From NCBI GenBank assembly GCA_964036155.1, contig OZ038422.1, positions 76,407,201 through 76,471,200 of the forward strand: a stretch of 64,000 nt of DNA. Direction: 5' to 3'. Numbering within the stretch: the first letter of the stretch is position 1; each line of letters opens with the position of its first letter. The stretch comes from Diploscapter coronatus (taxonomy: Eukaryota > Nematoda > Chromadorea > Rhabditida > Rhabditidae). Of this stretch, positions 35,983 through 46,523 are shown piece after piece. The position numbers and the translations under genes are program-made. The notes under the pieces were generated by a model. That model made no database searches. It was given only the letters and a program-made list of their open reading frames with translations, and was not told the origin of the DNA.

Positions 35983-37767
35983 ATGATTTCTTTCAATCTG
36001 AAATTTTTACTACTCTTCGCGATTCTCCTGCTCATCGGTGTTGTGGTGCCTTCGAATTGGACGAACAATTGCTGCAAAGCAGGACTGGGCCGGTTTTTGA
36101 GTAAGAGTTTACTCTTTTCATTGAAGAGTTAATTTATAAAAAAAATATTCATATTATTATACAGAACAGTCTAGTAAAAAAAACTCACCAAAAATTATCG
36201 ATGCAAGTGAAAGAATTTAAATAGAGGTCAACAACATTCAAATTTGAAAATTTCAAAGAAAAAACAACCCTTTGCTCATCCCTGAATAGAAGAAAAATCG
36301 AATTTTTAATTTAATCCTAAAAATTCAGTTACCTAATCGCTCTAACGAAGACTGGTACTTGCTGGACGCGATCGACAGAAATGTAGCCGCGAAGCATCAT
36401 CCTCCAAGAATCCCATCCATCCAAGTCGACATCGAACCGGATCATCTCTTCGGAAACGGATGTTTCATCGATAGTTTTCAGTGTAAGTATAGAAATATGC
36501 AAATTTTCTACTTTAAATAATTTTATCAAATTTTTGACATTCTTTTTGCTTATGATTCTCAAATTCACGTGTTAACCCATTCAAGCATTTCATAGCATGA
36601 TCTCTAAGATGCTGCATAATATTTCCTTGCAAATAAATATAATTTAAATTCATCCGTGAGACCATGATGAAAGAATCATGATTTTCAAAACATAGCGTTT
36701 TACGGAGAGTGATCTCATCTAGGACCTTCAAAATTGAAACTAAAGCTAAAGAAACAAATTCAGTGAAGTAAAGTTTTTTTTTTAATTATATAATTTGGAA
36801 GGTTTAATTATTTTGGAAAGAAAAAATGCAGTTTTATAGAAGTTTTATTTCGCTTGTCAGGCCGCCAAAACTGCCGTCGATTGTAAATCGAGATAATAAC
36901 CGTGTGTGTGTAATTTCACGATTCCCCTACGGCTTCTGAGTCAACTTTTTCTTCTTTTATTTCCGCCGAGGAAAAAACCTGTCCCATTTGATAAGTTTGT
37001 TAACGGGGGAAATGTTACAAATGCAGTATTGTTTTACGATCCGAAAAATGAAAGATATCTTAATAAAAAAGTCGGCAGGTTTGATTTACTTGAAAAATAA
37101 TACAATGAAACTATTTCTAGATTCTTAGGCGACAATTTTCGCACGTGAATTAATGTTAGAGCTGTCAAGTCATCTCATCAAAATGCCATTCATATGATTT
37201 TCGATATTAGGGGTTCAAAAACCAAAATGTGACGCCTATATAATTGGGTTATTTTAAATCTTACAAATATTCATTTGGATTTAATAGATCTGTTGATAAG
37301 CCAGTTCTAAAGACCAATACCTTATTTCAATTCAACAACTTTAAAGGTAAATAAGTAATCTTCATTTCATCTTCAAAATCATTAGTTACGGATCACTTTC
37401 ACTCGAATTATTTTTATGTCCACCTTACATACACATCCCATTTCAATTCCGTTTTTTTATCGGCTGCCAAATCTGACACTTTCTCTTTTTCCACAAGTAG
37501 AATCTCGGGGCAGCTATTCTACGGCTGAAAAAGTCCAGTCAAGGCCACAGCTAGGTGGGGCTTTCGACGAAAAACACGAATATCGAAATGTCAAACTGCC
37601 AAAGGGCATGTTCTTCGTTGTTTTAATCAGATTCATATCAACCCTCTTCTTCCCCGTTCTGAAACTTTCCCTTTTGAAGGACATAAATCAGACATTCCTG
37701 CATAAATTATGTCGCTTTAAAAGCCGAACAATTGATTTTAGAGGGTATCTACTTCCTAGTCCAATAA
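35983..37767 (+). CDS. Unrecognised signal-peptide protein
   Basis: I do not recognise this family. Proposed exons: 35983-36100, 36351-36486, 36971-37078, 37121-37144, 37288-37346, 37501-37605, 37742-37767; 191 residues. Phases fit throughout, but the second exon needs the weak acceptor AACGAAG, because the better one at 36328 leads to a stop, and the sixth exon needs a GC donor (AAGG|GCATG). The N-terminus is a signal peptide or anchor (MISFNLKFLLLFAILLLIGV). The rest is polar and looks like a folded domain: NWTNNCCKAG, WYLLDAIDRNV, IPSIQVDIEPDHLFGNG, then KFVNGGNVTNAVLFYDPKNE, a 24-nt exon, and the end YRNVKLPKEGIYFLVQ. Four cysteines and an NWT sequon fit an exported protein. It probably sits downstream of alh-7 in an operon. 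Confidence 0.5.
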
Positions 37768-38571
37768 TAAGCCCGCCTTCTTGTTAGTTAGACCTCAGGT
37801 CAAGTTAATTCGTCCACTCTCTCAAAACTCAAAGAAGATCAAGCTAAGTAGATCATTTAACCTGTAGTTAAGTTAGAGAGGTGTAATACACGCTCTGATC
37901 TTTGTCTTCCATGCGTTGAAATTGCAGGGAGAGAAGGCAGACTCCGCCTCATCGATTATCGACTCTTTCCGTTCTTCAAAGAAAACAGGATTTGCGAATG
38001 AATAGATTTATTATTTCGTTTGTGCTCGTTTTGTTCGAGCGGTTTGCAGGATTTGTGAGGTAAAAACGCGCAACTGGGGCGGTGTTGGTGATGGAGTTGT
38101 TGTTGGAATAAAGCTGCGGCTGTTTGGAATTCGGAAAAATCTCAGTTAGACGAAAAATCGCCGGATTGAAATTTTTCTGAAAGGGGTAACAATAACAGAA
38201 AAGTTCACTGACTAAGGAGTTAGAGCATAAAGGTCTAGAATATCGAATTCTCTCAATAAATATGCATAAAACTCCGATTTCCACAAATATTGCGAAAATT
38301 AGATTTCCATGCAAATTTATTGAAGAAAAGTGATGTAAATCATGGTGGGGTTGGCCTGAATTTAGGTAAACGAAAAATATAAGTGATACAAAAGAATAAG
38401 AGACCCATAGTTTGCAATCGTCGATGATTTTTAGCACTGGAAATGGAGATTGACGGAACGAAAATGAGACAACGAGTAAGTAGATGAAAGACTTGGTCAG
38501 AATTGTACAAGACAAGAAAATATGGCTCGTGGAGCTTGAAGCAGTGACTATCCGATATTCTAATTTCGAGC
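37768..38571. other. Convergent 3' region between the unrecognised gene and the collagen
   Basis: Contains the collagen 3' UTR on the minus strand; its poly(A) signal AATAAA reads at 38012-38007. A 179-codon open frame on the minus strand (38515-37976) lies in this UTR and has no family resemblance. Confidence 0.55.
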
Positions 38572-41500
38572 TTAATATCCTGGGGCGGTTCTGGGTGGTG
38601 GGCAGTGAGAGCAGCCTCCGGATTCTCCATCGGGACCGTTCTCGCCTTGGGCGCCAGGCTGTCCTAAACTTGCGTACTTAGATTGACAAGTTGTCATTTT
38701 TAGAAGAAAATACCATACAGAAAAAATATGGAATCATGTCAACATCTTAGATTACTTTTTTTTTTTAGAGTTATTGCGCGTAAACTTATCAACTTATGAT
38801 GAAACATCTCTTACTTTATGAATAAACGATATTATTTTTGAGTAAACAGAATGTGTTTTGACTCTGGTTTCGGATTTAGATTACTGAGTTTTTCTCAAGA
38901 GATTATTTCACAGATGCGCATAATAAGGAAATTGAATCGTGGCAAATCATATAGTGACTTAGGCAAATCGTCTTTCTTTGTGTTTTTGAATGGCTTTTTC
39001 AGCTACAATATAGCTTAGGTGTCAAACTATATATTGGTTTCAGCGGATTTCTAATCCTAACTGACGCTAGATAAAAAGTATTAATAAAAATCATTCTAAT
39101 CAGGATTCCAGTAGTCAGTAATAAACAGAAGCTTCGGCATAATAGTATAATAGTCGAAGAAATGCACTTGCCTGGGTTTCCTCTGAAAATATCAAAATTA
39201 TGATCTAATTTTGAAATATAATAAACTCACGGGGCTCCGTCCTGAATTTGACGTTTTATTCAGATTCAACGTTTCACTCATGACATTTTATCATTATCAT
39301 TTCATATATTATTTTATAATATAGATTAATGATAGAAACTATTTGGAAGATACTAAGACGCATTCCCTTATTAAATTCCAAATAATTATATATCATAAAT
39401 GAATAGTAATTGAATCTGAATAAAGTCCATACCGATCCGGCGTCTCCGGCTGAAAATTAGCAATTTAAAATAAAACTTAATTTTAACAAATTATTCAAAC
39501 ATACGTGCTCCGGGCTGGCCGTCTTGTCCTGGCTAAATTTAATCAGATTATCATAAATAATGTTTTTAAAAATATATGCTTACGTTTCCTGCGTTTCCTG
39601 AAAATCCGATTCTGAGTCAATTTTTCGCAACTTTACACTCATTGAATGAAAAATTAAGTCACGATTTTGTTATTTTTACTATTTTCATTCAATAAGTAAT
39701 AAAATTTAGATAAATTGCTAGAATGACGACGAGACCTGGCATTCCGTCGCTAAAATAATTATATTATTTAACTTCTATATTTATTTTAAATTAGTACCTT
39801 CCGGGTGGTCCTAAAATTGATGCATTCGTATTCAACTATATCACTATTATGATATTATTTGAGATTTAAGCACGACAAACTCGATATTTCATGTCTAATC
39901 TCGAATAATATCATTATTTTAGTGAATATAATTGAATAGAACAATAACCTTGTGGTCCTGGGGGCTGAAATTAGAATAATTAGTGAACTTTTTCAAATAT
40001 TTGGTATTAGACGATGATTTAGGAAGAAAACCATCATCTAAACGTTTTATGGTTTAAATCGACTCACTCCTGGAGGTCCGGCTGCAAAAAATTGAATTAA
40101 TACGCTAAGTTTTTTTATTTTTAATTTACCTTGTCCTGGAACCTCTCTGACTTGTCCGGGCTGTCCTATAAAATATTCATAAAATCCAGTCAATCCAGAA
40201 GTTATGTGAATAGAATGTACCTGGGGCTCCTGAAATTAAGATAAATTATTGATCACATTTATTCAAAGATAAAGTCTTAAGTTTTACCTGGCTGTCCTAA
40301 AATCCGCTTCTGAGCCAATTTATCAACAATTTAACCCTATCATTGAATGGAAATCAAGGAAAAATATGAGAGTGCACGTGTTTTTCCAAGATCAACATTT
40401 AACAATGTATTTAAATGTGATAAATTGCTCGAATCCTTGCCTGCGTTTCCGTCCATTCCCTTAAAATTTCGATTTAATAAACTATTAAAGAAAAAGTGAT
40501 AGGTTTTAGATAAATTATTTTTTCTTCTCCAACTCTAAAACCCATCAATTAAGCGCCACTGGAAACGTACTGGTGGTCCGGCTGAAAATAAATCATAAGT
40601 ATTTACGCTCAAACTTTAATTGTTTAAATTTTACGTGGTCCCATGGGGCCTGCGTTTCCTGGCTGAAAAATAATTGAATTGGTTTACATATTCAGAGTAT
40701 AAATTATTACTTGTCCTGGCTGGCCTAAACTCGGACTCTAAGTCAATTTATTAGCAATTTTGATCCTGTCATTGATTAAAATATTGGTTTTTTTTTCAAT
40801 ATTTAATCAGTTTTAGGATTAAATTGTAATAAATTGCTAGAATAGTGCTCGCCTGGTTGACCGTCCCTGAAACAAATAAATAAGTTTAAAAATTTGAAAA
40901 ATGAATCGATGAATATTCTAGACAATAATCAAAATACGTACTGTCCTGGCTGTCCGGCTAAAAATAAATAAATTACTTCAGACTTCGGCTAAAAATCTTA
41001 CGTGGTCCCTTGGGTCCTTTAAATTGAGCAATTAATAAAACCTTTAACAAAGGAAACGTTAAAACCTCAACATATTCTGATGATTTCGAACTTATCAAAT
41101 TATGTTAAGCAATTTTAACGCTCGAGTGTTATAAGTCTTAAATGTTGCCTGGATTTCCAGATGGTCCTCTGAAAATTACATTTTCAACATTATTCAAATA
41201 AAATATTTCGTTTTTAATTTTAAAAAAAAATTCGAATAATCATTTGAATTGACTTACGGTGGTCCGGCGGGGCAGTCGAAGCAGAAGTCGTCGGCGGTGG
41301 GCACCTTCTCGGGTGGGGCGTCTTCTCCGGGGTCTGAAATTCGATTCGTTTAAGACCCGAATTAAGTTTTCAAAACTCACTTCCGTTCTGTCCGGGCTGG
41401 AAGTCAATTCATAGTCGATTTAATAGTTCTCAGTTAACAATAATAATAATAATAATTTTGAGATTTAAGATAGACCTCAGGAATGTGCAAAAAAAATCAG

Positions 41501-42662
41501 AAAAATAATAAGTTATTTGATCGCGAAAATCTTGAGATCCTTCACTTGAGCTCAAAATCATCGATAACTTCGGAACTAAATCAACGATGAATCTGATGAA
41601 GTACCTGTCCATCCTGGCCGTCGTTACCATCAGGTCCAGGTCTTAAATGATTTAATTCAGTCTCCGATCATTTTCAGGATCAATGAAAAATCGACTTACG
41701 GTCCTGCAGGTCCTGGAGCACCGACACCGCACGAGCAGCATTCGCCTCCAGCAGCAGCGGCTGGCTGGTTGACGGCGGCGTTGTTTCCTCCATAGCCTCC
41801 TGAAGTCAAATTTTTAGATTAGTTTTCAGTTTTGTTTTAATTTTTAGTATTAAGGGAGTATTGTAGATCATAATAAATTCTACCATGGATTTAAGACCTT
41901 TAAGGCAAGAAGGTACAATCCGACAAGGATATGTTCAAGACTTCCAAAATCAATAGAAAAGAAAGGAAGAACACTAGTAGCAATTAAACATCTGATTACA
42001 TTATTAAAAAAAGAAACTAAAGACGAACCAGCATCAGGAGTACCGTATCCGGCTTGTCTCTTGACGAGTCCGCCTCGGATGCCCTTCAACTGCTGCATAC
42101 GCTCGTACTGCTCGAACAGGCCCGAGGTGCGGTGCTTGCAGAAATCGACCTCCGTCTGCAGAGAAGACTGCACGTGCTGCATGTAGTTGTACAGAGAAGG
42201 AATGGCAACAATCGCGGTCAGGGTGGCGACCGTACTGCAATTTAAATACTCAGAAGAATGCTTAAATCTGGTACAGCCCATTTATAAGTAAAAATTGGAC
42301 AAATGGAGCAGGACTATATGATGAATAAGTTTCGCGCTTTTAAAATTAGAAATTAATTAATGGAATTGATGATATAAAGAATATAAATTTTGAGCAAACT
42401 AAAATCACATAAATCAGCATCTCAGAAATTTCAATGAAGATAAGAATCATAAAATTCTAGATTTAATAGGATTGCGCATTTGAAAAAAAAACAATCTTCG
42501 CAATCTCAAGAAGGCATAATTAAATTAATAAGAAAATCGATATTTATATAATAAATGTCGAATCTATGCTAATTTTTACCTGATGCAAATTCCGAAGAAG
42601 GCGATTTTGCGGAAGCTCTCCGCCTCGCTGTACATTCTCTTCTCGTTTTCCACCTGATCCAT
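38572..42662 (-). CDS. Cuticle collagen split into 27 exons
   Basis: Secreted collagen of the nematode cuticle, 312 residues, the usual length. Exons (minus): 42662-42580, 42234-42029, 41799-41700, 41641-41605, 41396-41381, 41333-41258, 41168-41149, 41016-41002, 40957-40942, 40866-40853, 40724-40711, 40662-40635, 40581-40571, 40459-40441, 40296-40288, 40229-40221, 40165-40130, 40081-40068, 39964-39949, 39809-39797, 39749-39736, 39597-39584, 39532-39505, 39449-39433, 39241-39231, 39182-39172, 38663-38572. Seen: Col_cuticle_N with a membrane segment (FFGICISTVATLTAIVAIPS), a subtilisin-type site GGLVKRQAGYG, cysteine boxes ECCSC, CFDC and CSHC, and an unbroken Gly-X-Y frame across every junction except one REVP interruption. 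The end is CPPPRTAPGY. Typical nematode collagens have few introns. Donors at exons 7, 10, 14 and 26 are GC. Confidence 0.93.
39242..39432 (-). repeat. Hairpin intron 24 of the collagen gene
   Basis: Near the donor reads GACTTTATTCAGATTCAA; near the acceptor reads TTGAATCTGAATAAAACGTC, its inverse. A second inverted pair inside is TTATTTGGAA / TTCCAAATAG. Nearly the whole 191-nt intron can fold back on itself. Confidence 0.75.
39598..39735 (-). repeat. Collagen intron 21, related to introns 10 and 14
   Basis: Carries ATTCTAGCAATTTATC just after the donor and AAATTGACTCAGAATCGG just before the acceptor, plus an internal inverted pair TTATTGAATGAAAAT / ATTTTCATTCAATGAG. The outer blocks are shared with introns 10 and 14. 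Confidence 0.75.
39810..39948 (-). repeat. Long-hairpin intron 19 of the collagen gene
   Basis: An arm starting TATTCAATTATATTCACT and ending GATATTATTCGAGATTA is followed, after a short loop, by its inverse (AATCTCAAATAATATC through GATATAGTTGAATA). This gives a stem of about 40 bp covering most of the 139-nt intron. Confidence 0.8.
39965..40067 (-). repeat. Hairpin intron 18 of the collagen gene
   Basis: TTTAGATGATGGTTT and AAATCATCGTCTAA form a 14-bp stem with a loop of about 7 nt in the middle of a 103-nt intron. Confidence 0.65.
40297..40440 (-). repeat. Collagen intron 14 (GC donor), related to introns 10 and 21
   Basis: Donor GCAAGG, then ATTCGAGCAATTTATCA. Before the acceptor lies TTGATAAATTGGCTCAGAA. 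The two blocks are inverse to each other and both recur in introns 10 and 21. Confidence 0.75.
40460..40570 (-). repeat. Hairpin intron 13 of the collagen gene
   Basis: TGATGGGTTTTAGA and TCTAAAACCTATCA pair with one mismatch inside a 111-nt intron. Confidence 0.6.
40725..40852 (-). repeat. Collagen intron 10 (GC donor), related to introns 14 and 21
   Basis: Donor GCGAGC, then ATTCTAGCAATTTATTA. Before the acceptor lies TAATAAATTGACTTAGAG. An internal inverted pair GATTAAATATTG / CAATATTTTAATCA extends the fold. Confidence 0.75.
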
Positions 42663-45593
42663 TTCCTAAAAACGTCATTTTCAGAAAAAAAATTTAAATT
42701 AGAATAAATATTTCGATATAATTAAATCTGAATAATTAAGAACGATAATCTAAAAGTTTATATGAACAGAGGAGGAGTGATTCAGTTCAGATAGTTGAGG
42801 CAATTAAATATGAGTAGCTAACGAGGATAATTAAAATTTCATCTGGATAAAGAAAGAGAACTATTAATATGAATGATAAAGGCTACTTTATTTTACAAAA
42901 CTATTGCCATGTAAATAAATACAGAGATAATAGAATTAAGAATAAATCCGAATAGACACCTAATTCAATTAAAGAAATTTAATTAAGTTAAGTGAAATCG
43001 GAGTAATTAACGGATAATCCCCGTTGGTTTATATAAGCAGTCGCCTCGTGGTGTGGGTTGATCTAATGCCCTAATGCCTCATGCCTAGTTTATATATGGG
43101 ACGATAGAGCCAGACTGGGTTAGAGAAGAAAAGCTTCGACGCTGCAAATGCAAGTCGGCAAGCGCTATACGATCTCTCTCTCCACGCTAGGCACCGCCTC
43201 CTAGACGATTCGATCGAAAAGGGAAAGGTTAGGTGAAAAGAAGAAGCCTAGGGGGGAAGGCCTACAAACGGCAGCAGAGGTGCGAAAACCGAACAACCTG
43301 TCCTTCACATAAACGGATGACACTGGCATATAGATAAAGAGATAAAGCGAAATGAGGCAAACGCCGAAATCTCTCCCCCACTTTAAATCTGACCTCACGT
43401 TGAGACATGGGAGGGGAATGTCGTCCGAGATATTGTATTGTGTATTCGAAGTTGCTAAATATCTATGCAAACGACTCCTGGACTGAAAGAGATAGAGATG
43501 GAACTGATACAGACGTCTGCATAATTGTCGAAAAAGCACAAAGTAACAAACTATCTGAAATGATGAAAAAGCTGTAATAAAAGGTCGAGCAGAAACGTTG
43601 TAAGTCGATTTTATCAGGCCCTATCAGATATTATCGCTCATTTGCTAATTTTGATTCGATGATCCTTATAATTTTATCCTAATTATATTTCTTCAGGAGA
43701 TAATTTTCATAATTATGATGGTTCATATTACTCAAGTAGACTATTTTATTAAAAATTTTTTCAGCTTATGTTTATCTATACTCGTCTAGCTAACTATAAA
43801 TTGAAAATCCTCACAAAACGTGAAATATGCGTATAATAGATAATGATATATTTGACCGTTTTTGCAATTCTCATTTATCGACCACGCAATCTCGGAAGAT
43901 TCAGATTCAGAACACACGTTTTACAAATTGCATTTTAAAATCCCTACGATGAACACTCGCGCTAGTTTGACCTGTACTTTGCCCTTCGTTAATTTGATAG
44001 ATTCGAATTAAAATATGGAATATCGGCTTTTCAATCTTTGGCTTGTCATAAAAATGCATAAGGTTGAGGATAAATTGTTCTAGATGCGAAAAAACAAAGC
44101 CAGATCAAAAAGGTCAACGTCTGCATAAAAATGTGAACGGAGTTGGGTCGATGAGAGATTTTTAACACCATAAAATCGAGAAATTAGATAGGAGAAGATG
44201 TGAAAGACGCAGAAGATAAGGTGTCTGCGCAAGAGGTTTGAGGTTTCTGAAAGTTGATAGGTGAATAAAATAAACCCAAGCACCTAGAAAAAGTGCTACA
44301 AACGGACAGATTTAGCAGTGATGGTCATTCGTTTTTTGCCGAACCTCATTTCTATTCATGAAAGTACCCCGATAATTGCTTATTCATACAATTCCTAAAT
44401 GCGTTTGTTTTTATCCGAATATGATTGCTTTTGTATTCTCTACATTAGCATAAACTTATGTATTTGTGTTGATGGTTTGCCTTATGCATGGGGAGAATGC
44501 TTTATGATCAATATAGGAAAATGATTATGCAATCAGAAACGTTGTCTAGTTGAATATCTTTAAAGGCAGATGAAAATAAACAAAAACGATGGATTTTCAT
44601 CTGAATACAAGTGTATGTGATGATTTACAGAGAACAACCTATTCGCGTATTTTCGTGTTCATCTATCATTTTGCATTATTCCAAATTCCACTTCGTTTCT
44701 ACATTTTCATTTGTATGATTTGATCATTTCACTCTATCGATCTGCCGATTTCTATTGTTTTCAACCTTTTACACACCGAGTCGAGTAATTCTTCATCACA
44801 TTTGACTGATTCAGAATCGCCGCGAATCGGATTCAGTTATTCATTATTCGCATTTTCTGTTTCCGTTTTCTACAACATCGGGCATTTCCATTTCATGTTG
44901 CTTGCCCTCGACTTCTTTTTGTTTTACCTGTGATTTGTGTAATTTAGCCCGTTTCTCATCAAGTTTCTTTTTCTTTCAGATCTACGCGTTTTTCGTTTGT
45001 GACAGTGACACAATGCGGTAAAAGTCGGGTAAGTCATGCTTTTCACTCTCGTCTCACCTTTTTGCCCAGGCCATTTCTAGAGGGATCTACGCCGAAAGTC
45101 GTTGCACAATTGTGGGGATAATCGAGAATCGCGTGAACAGACAAGACAAGCTAACGATGTAAAGTCACACGAGGGGGATATGATAATAATCTTATCATAA
45201 TCAGCAGATCTTAATCTCTGGTGAGATAATATTTTGATTAGACAGATTATTTTCTTTGCTGACCTTCAAAATTTGTTTTTTTTTCGTTCGTTTATCCAAA
45301 AATCAAATCCCATTTATCTCTGATCTCAGCTTTTTATTTTCAAAATTTGTATTGAGAGTAAATAAATCTTTGACCGATTTATAAATTATGCATGTTTTTT
45401 TCTGCGTCATGAATGTTTCATTGAGAGATGGCTGTCTTCCACTTTCCTATTTTCAGCGTTCGCCACCTCTGACTTCCGATGAAATCGCTTTTGGCAGGGA
45501 GGATTTGAGATGAAGTTGGGTGAAAAAGTGAGGTAGAAGAAGAGGAGGGAGGAAACGTCAGTGCGAGGGAAGACCGGCCCATATCCATTTCAG
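42663..45593. other. Intergenic region upstream of the collagen
   Basis: About 2.9 kb. A TTTTTAG acceptor lies just before the collagen ATG, so it is trans-spliced or has a non-coding first exon. TATATA-type sequences at 43030 and 43090 could belong to a collagen promoter. On the plus strand 44978-45028 looks like a non-coding exon (TTTCAG before it, GTAAGT after it). No coding gene supported. Confidence 0.5.
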
Positions 45594-45674
45594 TACGAGG
45601 AAAAAGAGGGACGGCGAAAATGCCATTCGGACGATTCCATTCCATGTTTAATAAGTCAGGGGGCGATTCGGAAG
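45594..45674 (+). CDS. Possible first coding exon on the plus strand
   Basis: Bounded by ATTTCAG and GTATGC, with an ATG at 45620 giving MPFGRFHSMFNKSGGDSE and ending in phase 1. It might be an alternative 5' exon of the RhoGEF-like gene 10 kb downstream, but the first certain exon of that gene needs phase 2, so at least one more exon would have to lie between. If correct, the SLC17-like gene would be nested in its intron. Confidence 0.35.
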
Positions 45675-46523
45675 GTATGCAAAGATATAAGCTGATTGAT
45701 GATTCATGCATAATTTATCTAAACCTATGCGTTATGAGTAGGATTAGATTGATTTGTTCGAAAATCATTCTGAAAAGTTTCAAAACTAGAATAAAATTTC
45801 TCTGATTATCAGTTTTTATGTAAGGTTTGACTTCTAAGCTCGGCTAATTTCTAGTGACTAAAATTTTATCTATCGAAACGAAATTTTCTTGTACAAATAC
45901 GTTTTTTTTTCTAATTATTAACGAATAATCATGTCGTTTCACAAGTTTTATTCCAATAAAAGTTTTAGCTTATTTAGCTTATCTGTCCGATCGCTCATAT
46001 TTGCCTCACTAATTCCCTTCTCCTCTCACTTGTTCGGACTCTTTTTGCCTTTCCATCTTCGGATCTCTCAAATCCCTTTATCTCTATCCTATTCAAGGCC
46101 ATCTTTGCCACCAACCATTTGCCTCATGTAACTTACAATTTTTCTTCTCTTTCTCTAGTTCTCTCCAATTTCAAACCTCTCTTCGATTGAATCATTCCTT
46201 TTTTAGCTTCGAATGTTCGAAGAAAAATAGCATGCGTTTTGAGATAACATAAACGTTAGAAATTATTGGAGATTTTTCGTTTTTAAACAATTTTCTAGCT
46301 ATAAAATTTACACTGAATATCGTCTTCATGTGATTTAGTCTGCACGTTGATTTATGATTAATCATGCATTAAGATATTTGTGAATAAAGATTGTCGAGAT
46401 TGAAGATAAAATGCAATTGGCAAGGTCAACTAAGTGTAAATTGTCGTTGTGATCTGTGCATTTATTAATATAACATTTCTTCCATATAAATTATAACAAC
46501 TTCATAAATATGTACAGAACAAC

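Noticed and set aside
36125..36235. Alternative terminal exon for the unrecognised gene (acceptor TATACAG at about 36164)
   Set aside because: It gives an in-frame stop after a short lysine-rich tail. The longer model joins six further protein-like exons in phase, so I preferred it, though the short form cannot be excluded.
37976..38515. 179-codon frame on the minus strand downstream of the collagen stop
   Set aside because: It falls in the collagen 3' UTR ahead of the AATAAA at 38012-38007, has AT-driven composition and no family resemblance. About one such frame by chance is not surprising in 64 kb.
43201..43539. 112-codon frame on the minus strand upstream of the collagen
   Set aside because: No splice context, no recognisable domain; probably promoter sequence.
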